A stretch of DNA of 64,000 nt from Xylaria sp. FL1777 (GCA_022578965.1 MU400534.1:1-64000), one strand, 5' to 3'; positions 45,991 through 58,323 are shown, numbered from the stretch's first letter. Numbers and translations are program-made. The notes: generated from the letters alone by a model not told the origin.

Positions 45991-48900
45991 CTAGTCGTCC
46001 ATCTCATCCTCCTCGATCAGCCTACCTAGAATCAGGCTCTGTATGACCAATTCATTATTCAGTATCCTAATCCGCTTCGGTGGCCGGTCGTCAACCACGT
46101 CGACGTCTGCACTCATACGCTTACGCTTTTTCGAAGCTCCTTCGCTTGAGCCGGAACCAAACAGGGCATTTTGCGCATCTTGAAGATGGTCGTTCACGAA
46201 GACCCAGTCAAAGGCATCGCTTTCAGACTCGACTTCCCGTAACTTGGCCCTAGCTTCCTCAACACTGTAGACGCGCACCAGAGATGCTCCGAGGACTTGT
46301 GCGAGGAAAACATAAGGTAGCCTCTTCTCTTCGTTTTTAGCTTTCTTCATTATAAGTAGAATTTTGCTCTCGCCTAGTAGCCTAGGCCTCCGGGATATTA
46401 CCTGCGCTAGTTTGGCAGTCGACGCATCGTATGGCTCAAGATTCCTGGACCGAATGGCATCACCAAGTAATGTACTTGATCCTGCGCATAGGAGGTATGA
46501 TGACCAACCAACTATTTCCTTTTTTGATACACAAGCGGTAACCCACTTAGGTGCTAAGCAGGGAATACCCAAGGCAAGAGCTTGCATGTATTTTACCTTT
46601 CTCGAGTGTCCGTCAGCTATTAAAGCGACGAATCCAGTCTCCCTATCAAGTAGTTTCAATGAGTTCGACAGGATAGCCGTAGGTGATGCTCTAGCGCTTG
46701 TTCCGAGTGTATCAAACTCGAAAAGAGGATTGAAGCCGTCGTCTAGGATTTTGCCTCCTTCCTGTCGGATCATGTCTTCAAGACTGCTTTTCGACACAAA
46801 TTTATCTTTGCCCCTTTGGGAATGATGGCGATCTTGGAGTGAGATTGCAAATACCATCCCCTCGAATAACCCGTTTTTCGTTTGAAATTCGCGAAGTGTA
46901 GTAGACTTCCGAGGCAGTTTACGGGTGATAGTTCGGGGATCCTCGGGTGAAGATACAGTCGATGATTTATCTAGTTCATCCAGTGAAAGGGAGCTGTGTC
47001 GTGAAAATCGGCGTGACCCTTTCTTAGAACTCTGCCGCGAGCGGCTACCTATCTTAGGTTTCGTCAAGGACGGTGTTAAACCAGGCAATGACGATGACGG
47101 ACGCCCTCGACGTTGTCCTCTGTCCGCTGCAGGAGAAGAGACGGCAACGATACTTCCCAGAGGGTTTTCTATATGATCTTCCTCAGTATTCGGAGTCAAA
47201 CTAGAAGAAAGGACCGGTGTTGTTGACAACACAGTTAGTGTGGATGATGTCGTGCCAGGCTCGGAAGGTGGAAGTAACTTGGGCGCCGTCGAGGATGGTG
47301 TACTCAGTTTATCGAGCCTTCTAGATCGCCGCCTGGGACTTTGTTGCGACGACGCCGGAACAATAGATGGCGATGATACAACAGTAATTGAATCCACAGT
47401 TGGCTTATCGATGGCATGTTCTGGTGATGCGTCTCGCTCTAATTGGCTAGGTTTGTCCGGTGAGCCTGATGGCGCAATGAAGACACCAGCAGATGGTGTC
47501 GGGTAAGACAATGTGAGTATGCCGCTTGGGGCGCTTGAGCTCTCCTTCATTATATCCCCAATAAGTTTTGGTTGTTCGGTGAAGGTGCAAACAGGGCTAG
47601 TCTCCGGGATCATCTCCTTTTCCGTGTTGTGTATGGGGGCAATCAGCGGCCCTTGATGGTCCTCGTGAGTTGATTTGTTGAAACCTACAGCCGGTAGGAC
47701 CGACGTATCGCTTTCACTCCTCGACTTCTGCTGCACTATATCATCTTGAGAGTCAGCTACAGTCTCTTGCGAATCATCATTATCGGCAGCATTTCCCTCA
47801 TTGCGCTGAGTGGTATACACTTCAGAATCAGTACCTGGGAAGTCTTTGGGATGCTCAGCACGATTCGTCGAAGGTACCTCAATTTTAGTTCTACCGGTAC
47901 TAGGAAGAGGCACACTGATTTCTGGAAATGATTTCGAAGCATTTTCTTTGTGTAGCCTGGCGCGCCGGCGGCGGAGTTCAGCCTCATCTCGTTCGAAGTC
48001 TGAATCTACGCTGCGTTGACTTGATGGCCTTGTCGTATCACTATCCCAAGTCTTATTTCGATAAGGACGGTATTCATCAATGGGCTCCCGTCCAGTTCTA
48101 CCTTTGCGAGAACCAAATTTTGGGAGTGGAGTCTTATCGATATCATCGTCATCTTGGTCCTCTGCTGCGACTTGTGTATCTACTAGACTTGGTGATCGGG
48201 ACGTTCTATTGTGTAGCGGGCGAGAGGAATGCTCAGGGAAGATAGGAGAGGTCGACGTGTAATTCGGGAGTGGAGTGGTACCGAAGCCTCGGTTTTTTAG
48301 CGGTGACGACGTAGGATGAGTGGGAGACGTCACGTTGTTTGCGAAGATATTTGGCGATGGGCGAGATGACGTCGGGCTAGCTTTCTTGAGTGCAGAGGTC
48401 GGTTGGGTTTGGCCAAATAGCTGGGATGCTGCGATAAGCTGTTCATCGCTACCCGAAAGAAAAGGCCTAGGAAATGCAGCAGGGGTTTCGGGGGCAAAGC
48501 GGTCGGTACGGGCTGTAACGATTTGCGAGGTCGACTGTGACCGATCATGTGGATCATCATGTTCATTATTCCGAGGCAAAGGTGTGTCGGGTTCGACTGG
48601 AGCGGTATCAGGTAAGTCGAATGGATACTTGAAGTTTACGTAGCCGGTATCTCCCTCATGCAGAGTGCGATGCTCTTCCGCAGGAGTTCCTGGCGGAGAG
48701 GAAGGCTGCGAACCGTCGCAAGCATATTGGTCGTAGCTGCGACCCTCGTTCAACTGAGTGAGGGATTGGGACGACATAGCTCTCGACTGCGTCTTTATCG
48801 GCGCGGGGAATGGTAGGGGTTGGGGTATGTCATCGTCTCGTATTCGTGGACTGGTTGGACAAGCATCGCGTGGGACGGAACAAGTAGGTTTCTGGACGAC

Positions 48901-49555
48901 CTCGGCCAGGGACGTGACAGACGAAGGCGCGGCGGACCTGGGTGTGCAATACTGTTGTGTCGGTCTATTTACAGGCGCGGCAGCAGCAGTAGTAGTGTTT
49001 GTGGTGGTATAGGCATCATCATCGGCACGGGTGTTGGTGTTGGTGTTTAGGTCGTCTACAGGCGCGTTAGACGCGTTCTCGAGGTGCTATAAATTTCGTC
49101 ATCAGTGCCATCCTTGTTGTAGAAGTACTTACACGGTAACGTCCGTGCTTGATGATCTCGTCCAGGTACGAGCTTACCCGGGGTTGTCGCAGCCACCTTT
49201 CCCCCTCTACAACTGGATTTGAAGTCGGTGCTTTGGTCAAATCCACTGGTAGAAAAGTATGTCAGAGATGTGTATTTTAATCATTGATAGTTCTTTGTAT
49301 TTGTACCTTTGATTGGCGACTGAGATTCCTCATCAGGAGCGGGCGAACTGGTGGTCTACAGAAAACGGAATATTATCAGCAGGTCATTGGCTGGAACAGG
49401 GAATGCGAATGATGTGCATGGTTGCCGCTTACCACACCGATACCATGCTCTTGAATTAGGAAAAGCAATTTTTCGTGGCTATCTTGGCTATCGTTCTCAC
49501 CGGCCAGAGCTTTTCGCTCCGCTACAGGCAGAGACCTCGCCAGGTTTCGTGGCAT
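45991..49555 (-). CDS. DNA damage checkpoint mediator, Crb2/Rad9 family
   Basis: Four exons on the minus strand: 49433-49555, 49307-49355, 49133-49245 and 45991-49086, with introns of 77, 61 and 46 bp, give 1,126 residues. The long open frame seems to start at 48,777, but the frame stays open upstream (FPAPIKTQSRAMSSQ) and joins three exons reading MPRNLARSLPVAERKALAG, TTSSPAPDEESQSPIK and ERWLRQPRVSSYLDEIIKHG. The C-terminus has tandem BRCT repeats (about 834-960 and 985-1110): EGMVFAISL, EGGKILDDGFNPLF, FVALIADG and PKWVTACV. The N-terminal two thirds are disordered and rich in SQ/TQ, including SQLFGQTQ and DSQETVADSQDD, targets for ATM/ATR-type kinases. The protein recruits Chk1/Rad53-type kinases at breaks. 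The Tudor pair seen in Crb2 and Rad9 is not visible here. Confidence 0.88.
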
Positions 49556-50890
49556 GTCGCATATCTACACAGTGGCATAGGGATTGAAGAAGGGATTGAG
49601 TCGCAGAACTTCAATAATGAATGATCAAGAAGGGAAAAAAAAAGAGCAATCGACGCGAGTGCAGTAGTGCTCTTTACACTAAATCCTTGGACAAAGGAAC
49701 GCGACTTACACACGGAGTCAGATGATACCTATACCGGTAGTGTGGTTTAAAGTTCTGGGTCTAGCCTTATCGGGTATTGGTGTTTCTGTACTACACAGCA
49801 CGAAGTATGTACCTAGGTAGCTAGGTAGCCACTTGCTAGTTTAACGACCATGCGCATCGATCTTGCCATTGTGTGATTGTATTGTACTATTTATATCAGG
49901 AGTAAATTGTTTACGCTGTTCTAATTATTCTCTCTCTCTCTGTCTCTCTTTATTTCCCCTATTTTGGTTTATATGACCTTCTAGCTTTTGCCTTAGATGA
50001 GCTGGCCCAAGTCTTTAAGTTCCTGGCAATAATCATGCTTAAGATATCTACATACATATCTCTTAAATGCCGTCCGAACCAGTCCCAACTTGCCATACTA
50101 ATAGCAGGAATATAGGACCTGTGTGAATTATTTAATCACTGCTAGTGCCTAGGATAGATACGTACCTCTAAATGGTTGCATGAATGATTAACTCACGTGT
50201 ATGTCAAGTGTCCCAGAGTGAATAGGTCGGCCAGTTAACAGTCATGCAGTAGGTACCTACTTACTTAAGGTAGTAGGTAGGGCCAATAGTACTGTATATT
50301 CGTTCTTGAACCTCCCAAATATCTTAATGAAAAGACCCATATATATAGAGGCTACACTCCCATAAGGTAGCTGTGATCATATCCCCCAACAATGAAGCTT
50401 GAAGCCCTCACATTCAGCTGTACCATGTGCTGATGGTACAGCTCCCTTCAAAATACCTCTGGAGAGCAGAAAAGACAAAGTACCATGCTGCTATACATGT
50501 AGCTGGATCACATAGCCCATGTTCATGTTGGTATTCCAGTGCGTTATGTACCTCCCTACAGAATACATATGAGATGATAAGAGGCAACGCCGACTAGGTA
50601 CAGGATACCTCAGATAGCCTGCCAGCATGCAGACAGATACTTGACCTCTTCTTGGTCATAACTTCCATAACATTCACTCTCTGCTGCCCACCTATTCTAT
50701 TTGTTCATTCTCTACACAACGCACGTTGCTTTTCTTCTTTCTCCCTACGCACAACACCACCTGCAAGCTTTTTGTCAAAATTGTTCCCATTATTCTTGTA
50801 ACAGCTGGGTAAAGCGGCCTCTGCAAGGGGAGATCGAGTACAGCTCTACAAAACTCTAGCACAATTGCGCATACAAACACAGCAGTCAAG
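49556..50890. promoter_or_regulatory. divergent intergenic region (Crb2/Rad9 and rhodopsin-family gene)
   Basis: This holds both promoters. It contains a CT microsatellite (about 49,927-49,950), CCTAGGTAGCTAGGTAG at 49,811 and more GGTA-type text near 50,250-50,280. Between 50,650 and 50,880 there is a CT-rich leader ending in CAGTCAAGATGAACTGG. No gene is supported. Confidence 0.45.
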
Positions 50891-52412
50891 ATGAACTGGA
50901 CCGTAAACCCGCACCCGTGGGTGGCGCCAGATATCGAGACACCAAGTGGTAAGGACGGAGATAACCAGAAAATCGCATTGGCGGTTTGGATTATTATCGG
51001 AATGGCCTCTACGATGGTGGTACTGCGAGTCTATTACCACATCTTTCGCGGACGCCGTCACTTATGGTCTGATGACTACTGCCTGGTGGCCGCTCTGGTA
51101 AGGTCTTTCTTTACCCCATAGAAGATATGGCGACTCCGAGAGGAACATTGACCAATTATCTGATTTGATAGCTTTGTTTAATTGGCAATGGCGTTGCAAT
51201 TCGGGAATGGCTTCCTTACAAGTTGGAACCTAATGCGACCACCACCGCATCTGCTGGCATGGTTTGTGAGTTCGTGCCTTAGCTCACTCTTACACTTATT
51301 ATCTCTCTCTACCTATTTCAAAAGGCGTTCGAAAAAATATTCAACGATCTATCGCCTTGGGGATATTGAATTTCTCGCATCTACTTGTCGAGTGAGGATT
51401 ACTAACTTGATATTACAGTGATAGGCAGTCTAATGGGGCTTTTCAACTCTTTGGCCCTGGCCTTCAGCAAAACCTCTTTGGGAATCACTTTCATGCGACT
51501 GACAACGGACTGGTGGAAGAGTGGTCTTGGACTCTCCATCTTCGTCATCGACATCCTATTCACTGTTCAAGCATGGAGTTACTGGGTCCAGGATTGCGGT
51601 AGTCCGCCCGAGCCTTATCGAGTGCAAAACGCCAGGGAAGGGTGTATCATGATTGACTCTGTCAAATCTCTCCGACTCACGGTTCAAAGTATGGCTCCAA
51701 CTACAGCACGGAAATATAAATGATAAGTGCTTACAATGTATAGTCCTATCTTGTGTTCTGGATGCATATTTCACCATTTTGCCTTGGATGATCGTGCGGC
51801 CGCTAGAACTCAAACGATTCGAGAAGATTGGCTTAGGTGTTGCAATGAGCTTCGGATGCGCGTGAGTATTTTCATTCTGTCACTTGCCATCAATACTAAC
51901 TCGGTTCTTCTTTAGGTCCCTCGCTTGCGGCCTAGTGAGAATGGCAGTATTACTACGTCTTAACAACCAAACATCCGAGTATCAACCATGTGAGATATCG
52001 CTGCCCATGCAACGATGTGGTTCACCACAAATATCTATCAAGGCAGATTCTAATCTAGATATTAGTATACTCAGTGGGAGGCTATCTATTCAATTACTTC
52101 GAGCCCGGTTTCTCTATCGTGGCTGCTTGCATGCCCGTTCTCCGCAAACTCTTCACGGACGTAATTCAATGGAAGCAGAATACCTCGCTTTTTGACCGGA
52201 TTGTGATTCGACGCAAGAAACAAACTACCCCTGACATCCTACCATTAAGCGAGTTTCCAGAAGGCTCAACCTTTCAGGGTAAGAGCACCTCGAACAAGAC
52301 TGACACGACACTAGTGAGACCTACGACACCCACTATGCCATCTACACCATCATCATTAAGAAGTCGCTGCATTTGTGACAAGGACGTTCACAAGTCGGAG
52401 TTGAGTAAATAA
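50891..52412 (+). CDS. fungal rhodopsin-domain integral membrane protein (PTH11-like)
   Basis: The gene has many exons. Well-supported parts: 50891-51097, 51172-51261, 51419-51688, 51744-51861, 51916-51989 and 52066-52412, all joining in frame. Motifs typical of the family are IALAVWIIIGMASTMVVLRV (TM1), WSDDYCLVAAL, ALAFSKTSLGITFMRLT, VQAWSYWVQDC, ILSCVLDAYFTILPWMIVRP, FEKIGLGVAMSFG and FEPGFSIVAACMPVLRKLF, giving seven hydrophobic spans, then a Thr/Ser/Pro cytoplasmic tail. The stretch 51262-51418 is unresolved: AFEKIFNDLSPWGY in one frame continues as IEFLAST in another, so it hides an unusual exon or a one-base shift. Family members sit in the plasma membrane; some act as receptors, most are unstudied. 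Ligand unknown. Confidence 0.8.
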
Positions 52413-53130
52413 TGGAATCATATACCTCGCACAGCATAGATGTACAGTGGCTGTCAGAAAAGGTGATAAGCAAGTTGTGGATTGAAAATCGGCAAGCACA
52501 AATGTCTGTCATTACTATGAGCTGCAGACAATACAAGACGCAAGATGTATATAGTTTGCTGAAAATTGACTGGGTTTCTGCCCCAATAGTTATTTAAACT
52601 CAGCTCTTACAAACAAACCCCTCTTCTGCCACTCTTATATAATAGTATCGACAAGATCTCGACTGCTAAGTTCAATATGTGTGCCCGTAGGTTATGAGGT
52701 AGGTACACAAAGATCTTCATAACAATACTCTTGGCAGTCAACAGCTAACCAATCATCGCTTACCTTCAGGATGGATTAGGTACCTCCATAAGTGAATCTT
52801 AGCATACACTAGGTATTTGTATTCGATAGAATACCGAGAATTCGTATGACGAGAATCTATTGCATCTAAACTCTTGTGATTAGACCTTACCCTGCGTAGT
52901 CATCTTCCGTTTGTGGGATACTTGCTCTTATTTAGACTGGGCTTCTCCCCATGTGTCTTTGAAATCCAACAATGGTCCTGAGGTGCCATCCGCATACAGC
53001 CAGGATTAGAATAGGATGTCTCGTTAATAATATTATTATCGCAACTTGGCGGTCTGTAGAATTATCACCATATTGTCCATCTGGAATGTGCTTGGATAAC
53101 TATTCTTCGGTCTACCTCGAAAGACGTCTA
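52413..53130. other. convergent intergenic region
   Basis: Two genes end toward each other. There are only short frames, moderate AT content, and GTAGGTACAC/TAGGTACCTCC text near 52,700-52,790. No extra gene is supported. Confidence 0.45.
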
Positions 53131-54914
53131 TTATGCTTCCGCGGCTTTTTCGGCGGCCTTTGCTGCTTTCTTTGCAGCTATCTGCTTCTCTTTTTCTAAC
53201 TTCTTGAGTTGGTTCTTTGAGAGCTTTCCATCTCCAGCACCTTCTGTTTCGGTGGTCGAAATCGGTACGATTCTCTCTATTCTAGGGTTTCCTTTCCATT
53301 TCAAGGGTCGAACTGACATGAAATGTTTGACCACATCATCTGTTGTTTTGCTTCTCCGTTCTTGAAAACCTGCTACATACTCTTGGAGATGCTTGATGCA
53401 GATTGCTTTGAGCTATAAGATTGTTAGAAGAGAGACAGATTTTGAGGAAATGAAAACACAAACCTCTCCAGTCAGGAGCTTGCCTTCTCTATACTCCTGC
53501 CCAAGTTTGAACAATTCCTATTGATTGTCAATTAATATTATTAAGACCAATCAAAATACTAGAAGCACTATACCTCATCATCCTCCATGAAGAACTGTAA
53601 ATACTGGTAAGCGACGTCGACGTCCGGGTTGCCGCCTAATTCCCGCTGTTCCTCTGCTGTTTCTTGTCCACCGGAAAATGCATATCGATTGATTTTGTTT
53701 TTGATCTGGTTAGCCTTATCCTTCATGAAGATAGCTGAACTATCGATACTCGCAGACATCTTGGAGCCTGGGCCTTGTAGCGCATCTAGGAAACGAGAAT
53801 GAATCAAAGACGGCTTGGCATACTTTAACCGCGTTGCGCAGTCTCGGGTTAAACGGAAGTAGGGGTCCTGATCGATGGCGCATGGGATTAAACATGGGAT
53901 ATTTGCCGTCTCTTTCTCGTTATCGCCGAATATGTGAGGAAACGATGTAGCAAACGCTGTGCTGCCTTGAATACTAGCAAAGTGTATCTTGCCGATGTTC
54001 GAACTGCAGTTGAATTAGTCAATATGCAATGTGTGGAGAACCAGCATAGTTTGCTTGGGAAATGAATGAATTCACACCTCTCGTTGAAACCGAATACAGC
54101 CTTAGCTACATTGTAGGTCACCAATTTACTGAATCTCGTGACGTTTTTGTAAAACGCGCCGCCCATGTACTCGTAATCGGAGAAGATAAAGGTTTTGTCT
54201 GGGTCGAAGCCTATGGCAATAATGTCTTTACAGTTGTCGTGTGCGTAGCCAATGACCTCGTCGACCGTGCGCTTTTCCGAAAATAAGAATTTCTCATCTA
54301 TTAAGGCTCTTAGTTAGTCTATGGAGAGGGGACACACCGGTGACATTGAGTCACATACCATCTGTGAGCATAATAATGAGAGGAACGTCAAAGACGTCCT
54401 GTAGCCATCTACGGAGCTGCTGTTAATTCCAAAGGCTACCATATATAGATGTTTGAGCAACTACTGACTTGCAGAAGTCAAAGATCTGCGTGTGGCCGAT
54501 GTGCATTGAATCGCTACTGGGGCCACGACCAGTGTATAAAAAGAAGGGCTCTCCCTGCACGGGCAATTAGATGACGACAGTTGCTAACAGATGAGTGTGA
54601 TACTATACCTTCTCATAGCGATCGAGAATAACGTCCAAATCTCTCTGGCTGAAGACAATCTGGCGTCTCAGGAACCTATGGGGCTTGTGGCCGGTGACTC
54701 GCTCGAACCGGTCTAGGACTGCTTGGTCTATGAGCTTGGTGCCGAATTCTTCCACTAGCTTCTTGTAGTCAATCGCTTTGACCTTGCCATCTTCGCCTAT
54801 TTCGCCAGATACATTCCAAGGGTCGACGTTCTGCTTAGTCGACAGGGGGCTCGCAACGTCTGAGTTCGCGACAGGCGGGACTTCGGCGGCGGGCGCCTCT
54901 GGTTGAGAGGCCAT
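53131..54914 (-). CDS. WRS1: tryptophanyl-tRNA synthetase, cytosolic
   Basis: Seven exons: 54609-54914, 54469-54554, 54359-54408, 54078-54297, 53574-54003, 53464-53517 and 53131-53412. They keep frame and give 475 residues. Class I signatures are present: [15 protein letters not shown] (HIGH-type) and GPGSKMSAS (KMSKS-type). Between them are [40 protein letters not shown] and DPYFRLTRD, diagnostic of the eukaryotic TrpRS group that charges tRNA-Trp in the cytosol. The N-terminus is an acidic, Ala/Pro-rich extension and the C-terminus a Lys/Ala helix ([14 protein letters not shown]). One donor is GTTTGT, rare but in frame. An upstream in-frame ATG at 55,103 would add 63 residues; the ATG at 54,914 begins the family-like part. 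Length compares with 432 in yeast. Confidence 0.94.
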
Positions 54915-55768
54915 GATTACGAGCGGGAAAGTGTCAAGTAGGAGTATGGTAGGACAACAGACTCGAGGGAAATGGATCCCCAATGTTTTGAAAAGTCGCC
55001 AGAGGGATTGAAGGTGAGTCACAACGGCAACCTGTCGAGTTTGCGACTGCGCTCTGGGATGTGACACTGGAATTAAGTACATGGAGGGGCAGTATCCGAC
55101 CATGGGTTTGGAGGGGCTACGACAAGGGTCCTAGCTAGAAGCGGATACATACATTTTCATTGTTTTGCTAATAAGTGCCTTATATGAAGATATCCCGCCA
55201 TTTGCATATCTCGAGTTTCTGAATGATGTGGTATCGGCCTAGAAGATCGATGATAGTATTGTTGTGTTCTCCATGAGTTCTATGTAAGAGAACTAGGACA
55301 GTTAGCGTGAGAGAGTGGGCGAGAATAAAATCAACTATGCTCTAGGTAGGTACGATGAAATAGAGGGTAATTTCTAGGCATCATTCACGTTTATCTTGAT
55401 TTTTAGTTTGAGATATTCAGTCCTCTAGAAAGCTTTATGCCCTAGCTTAGATGGATTCCTCATGGAACGTTAGTGCTCAGCTGGAGCCACCTGTATGACA
55501 GCTGGGAGTAGGAATTCATCTCCCACCAACGCCTGGCTAACAGTGCCTGAACAGAGGCTCCAGGTGGAGTCCTAGAGCTACCTCAGGTAGATTGAATGAG
55601 AGTCTATCCAAATTGCTTATCGCAAGCAAAGCTCGCCATCCCCTAAGTAGGTATTCAGCAGTCAACAACCTAACCGGCACCGAACCTAGAAACTCCCAGT
55701 CTCCCGACCATACCAGCATTTCTCCTAATATCGATACCTCATAGACGCGTGCCATTTCTACAGCGACC
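54915..55768. promoter_or_regulatory. divergent intergenic region (WRS and SmD3)
   Basis: This holds the promoters of two housekeeping genes facing away from each other. An open frame continues from the TrpRS gene up to 55,103, and a minus-strand open frame (55,537-55,866) is the antisense shadow of the SmD3 exon. No other gene is supported. Confidence 0.45.
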
Positions 55769-56282
55769 ATGACGTCCACAATCGGCATCCCAATCAAACT
55801 CCTGAACGAGGCGCAGGGCCACATCGTCACGCTCGAGATCACGTCCGGCCAGACATACCGTGGCAAACTGCTCGAGGGTAGGACGATTCACTTCATACAT
55901 GCGCGCGATTTCACTTGAATGCTTTTCCTACCTACCATTGTCGCGATTTTCTGCTAACAGCGTCTACACAGCCGAGGACAACATGAACGTACAACTCAAG
56001 GACATCACCGTAACAGCGCGTGACGGCCGAGTCAGCCATCTAGACCAGGTCTACATCCGCGGCAGCCACGTGCGGTTCTTCATCGTGCCGGATATGTTAA
56101 AGTTCGTTCAGCCCCGTCCCCTTCAGTTTTGAAGCCGTCGTGAACCATGGCTAACGCACACTCTCTTTTCTAGAAACGCCCCAATGTTCCGAAGTCGCAA
56201 TGCCCGAGGTCGTGGTGTCGGTCTGGCCAGAGGACGTGCAACCGTCAGCCGTGCGAGGGCAAGTGGTCGCGGTGGAAGATAG
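55769..56282 (+). CDS. SMD3: small nuclear ribonucleoprotein SmD3
   Basis: Three exons, 55769-55877, 55972-56101 and 56174-56282, encode 115 residues, the usual size. Sm motif 1 reads [20 protein letters not shown], then [20 protein letters not shown]; Sm motif 2 is [20 protein letters not shown]. The C-terminal tail [20 protein letters not shown], then SGRGGR, is the Arg-Gly tail that is symmetrically dimethylated in other eukaryotes. SmD3 pairs with SmB in the heptameric ring on U1, U2, U4 and U5 snRNAs. The second donor is GTTCGT, atypical but the only one that restores frame (AAGTTCG to LysAsn). Confidence 0.96.
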
Positions 56283-57057
56283 GAGGAACGACATATAAGA
56301 GAAACAACACAGACGTTTTATTTCTGGCGAAATCTGAGTCGGCTTCCGTGGATAAAAGAACAGGACAGATGAGGCAGTTTCGGTCACGGCGACCAGCCAC
56401 GTATTCGACATTTAATGGCGTTTGGGGTAAAATGGTGACATTCTGGCGGCATCAGGAATACCAATCTGCGAATGTGCATAGTAAGGCGGCTCTTCGATGG
56501 CTTCACCACGGCTTCTTCACACCGGATATGGCACCTTGGAGAGCTTGGGTGTTGCGCTCGCATCATATAGAGAATAGACGACCGGAATCTTTCTCTCGTG
56601 CAGCCCTGACTGACAAGCAAAAGTAAACACGAAAATCTATTGTTCTCACGCTTGATACAGTGATGAAGGGCAGAAGAGGAATGAAGACAATGTTGCCTAG
56701 GAGTACTATTTGAGACCATTCCATTAGATTAGGTGAATCTCTGCTTGTATGAGAATCCGGGATCAATCTTCATAGGGACTACGAAGTGTATCAAGCTACG
56801 CTTTTCAATTCACGGATATTCGCAAGTCCATACGCACAGGCATACGAAGACGGTATTGACTACGGCCAATAGATACCGGGCTTTTTTATTGCGTGAATCT
56901 CAGTTCTACATGGGCTCTATCCTCCCACTACGCTAGAAAACCACCTAGTATCTCAAAGACTCATGACGCTCATAACGGTTGCTACACACGTACCCCACAA
57001 GTCAGCCTTTCAAGTCACAGGATGCAGCAAACGCAAGAGAGCGAGGACGACTTTGAC
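56283..57057. other. convergent intergenic region
   Basis: Both flanking genes end here. There are open frames on both strands without domain or start support. Nothing else was recognised. Confidence 0.45.
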
Positions 57058-57747
57058 TTACGGGTCGTACTCGTCGCACTGGCCGTACTGTTCGTTGTAG
57101 AGGTGCTCGGCCTGCTTCTTGGCAAGGTGCTTGGCCTTCTCGCGGTCAAGGGCGTCGAGGCCCTTGGTCTCGAAGAGCTTGTCGACCTCGGCGCCGGCGA
57201 TGCCCACCAGCAGCTCCTTGGCGAAGCCGTGGTTGACTGTCTTGCCTGTGATCTCGCAACAATGGTTAGTAGGTTTATCACCACAAGGTTATTCCGTGGT
57301 GGGTATATAGAATTCCGGTGAGGTGTTTTGAGTGCTACTTGGATCATATGCCTGTCTCGGCTTTGTTTAAGGATAGATTGGAGACAAAGGAGAATTGGAT
57401 GTTGTTGGATATCTAAGGGGCGTAGAACCGGAGGGGAGGGGGCAGCAGTGAGGTGCATGAGCTCTGGAACGTCTCGTACGGGGTGGAAGGGATTCACGTA
57501 CCCTCTCTTCGTTGACGGTCCTCGAAGAGCTTCATAGCCTCGAATGCAGCGCCGCCGGCGACGAGCTCGTGGCTGAGATGAGACTCGTGAGGCTGGCCAT
57601 CGTAGATTTCGTCACGCTTCTGGCGAGATTCGTCTACACGCAAGACAACCACATGTCAGCATCACCGTTATAGCAGCGTAGAGGAGTCAGATATCTCTCC
57701 AACACAACAATTGGGCAAACAGGGGCTGGCATACCAAATCCGAACAT
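57058..57747 (-). CDS. CipC-like antibiotic-response protein
   Basis: Three exons, 57735-57747 (13 nt), 57502-57633 and 57058-57245, give 110 residues in frame. The text MFGFDESRQKRDEIYDGQPH, then ESHLSHELVAGGAAFEAMKL and FEDRQRR, then GKTVNHGFAKELLVGIAGAE, VDKLFETKGLDALDREKAK and HLAKKQAEHLYNEQY follows the CipC (concanamycin-induced protein) pattern: an ELxAGAAxFEAxKxxE block, an AGxAGAxVDxxxETKGLD block and a His/Lys helical end. The family consists of small cytosolic helical proteins that rise under antibiotic, hypoxic or early infection stress in Aspergillus and mushrooms; biochemical activity is unknown. The very short first exon is typical for the family. Upstream is a compact promoter with TATATATAG at about 57,860. 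Confidence 0.86.
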
Positions 57748-58323
57748 TTTGGATGATTGTAGTATTTAGGATGGGAGTAATATTGTTTCTTTGTTTGAGT
57801 ATCAAAATGATTCCTTCAGGTGTTGAGCTGACGAAGAGGGGTTGAGAGGAGTACCCCAGTATATATAGCTCCCACGTCTTTGCCGAATTCCGCGTACACA
57901 AAGCATTACATAACGCATGATGAAACGGCTCGATATGACGAAACCTTCTCGATAGTACCTACTGTACCTACGCAGTACTGTACTTAGGAGGCCCCAATGC
58001 TGGTAGGCCGGATAGCTCTACACTAGGATCTGGTCGAAACAGGACCCCTTGACGTATGCTAGTCTACACTCAACTATTGGCTGGGTGGCCACTCCGCCAC
58101 CAACAGTTCCCGCCAGTAGGAGAAGTACTAAGCGAGGTTAGGGTGAGAAACGATCAGGTTTGAGACGGCACTGCATTGCCTACTCCACATCTACGAGGAC
58201 ATGGGAGTCGCTAGCTAGCTACTAGCTCGTATAGGAGGACGGTGAATGGGGATTCTTGCTACCAGGTAAACCAAGCAAACACTGCACTGAATCATACGAG
58301 TTGAGGTGCCCAACCCACAGTCT
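57748..58323. promoter_or_regulatory. promoter side of the CipC-like gene, otherwise empty
   Basis: The CipC-like gene reads leftward from 57,747, and CAGTATATATAGCTCCCACG at about 57,856-57,875 offers a TATA box on its upstream side (minus-strand orientation). The rest has no gene. Confidence 0.4.

Noticed and set aside
48758..49050. Plus-strand frames of 76-84 codons
   Set aside because: Antisense to the newly recognised N-terminal part of the Crb2/Rad9 gene.
57015..57497. 160-codon minus-strand frame (Ser/Thr/Arg-rich)
   Set aside because: Reads the CipC-like exon out of frame; the in-frame reading gives the conserved protein.
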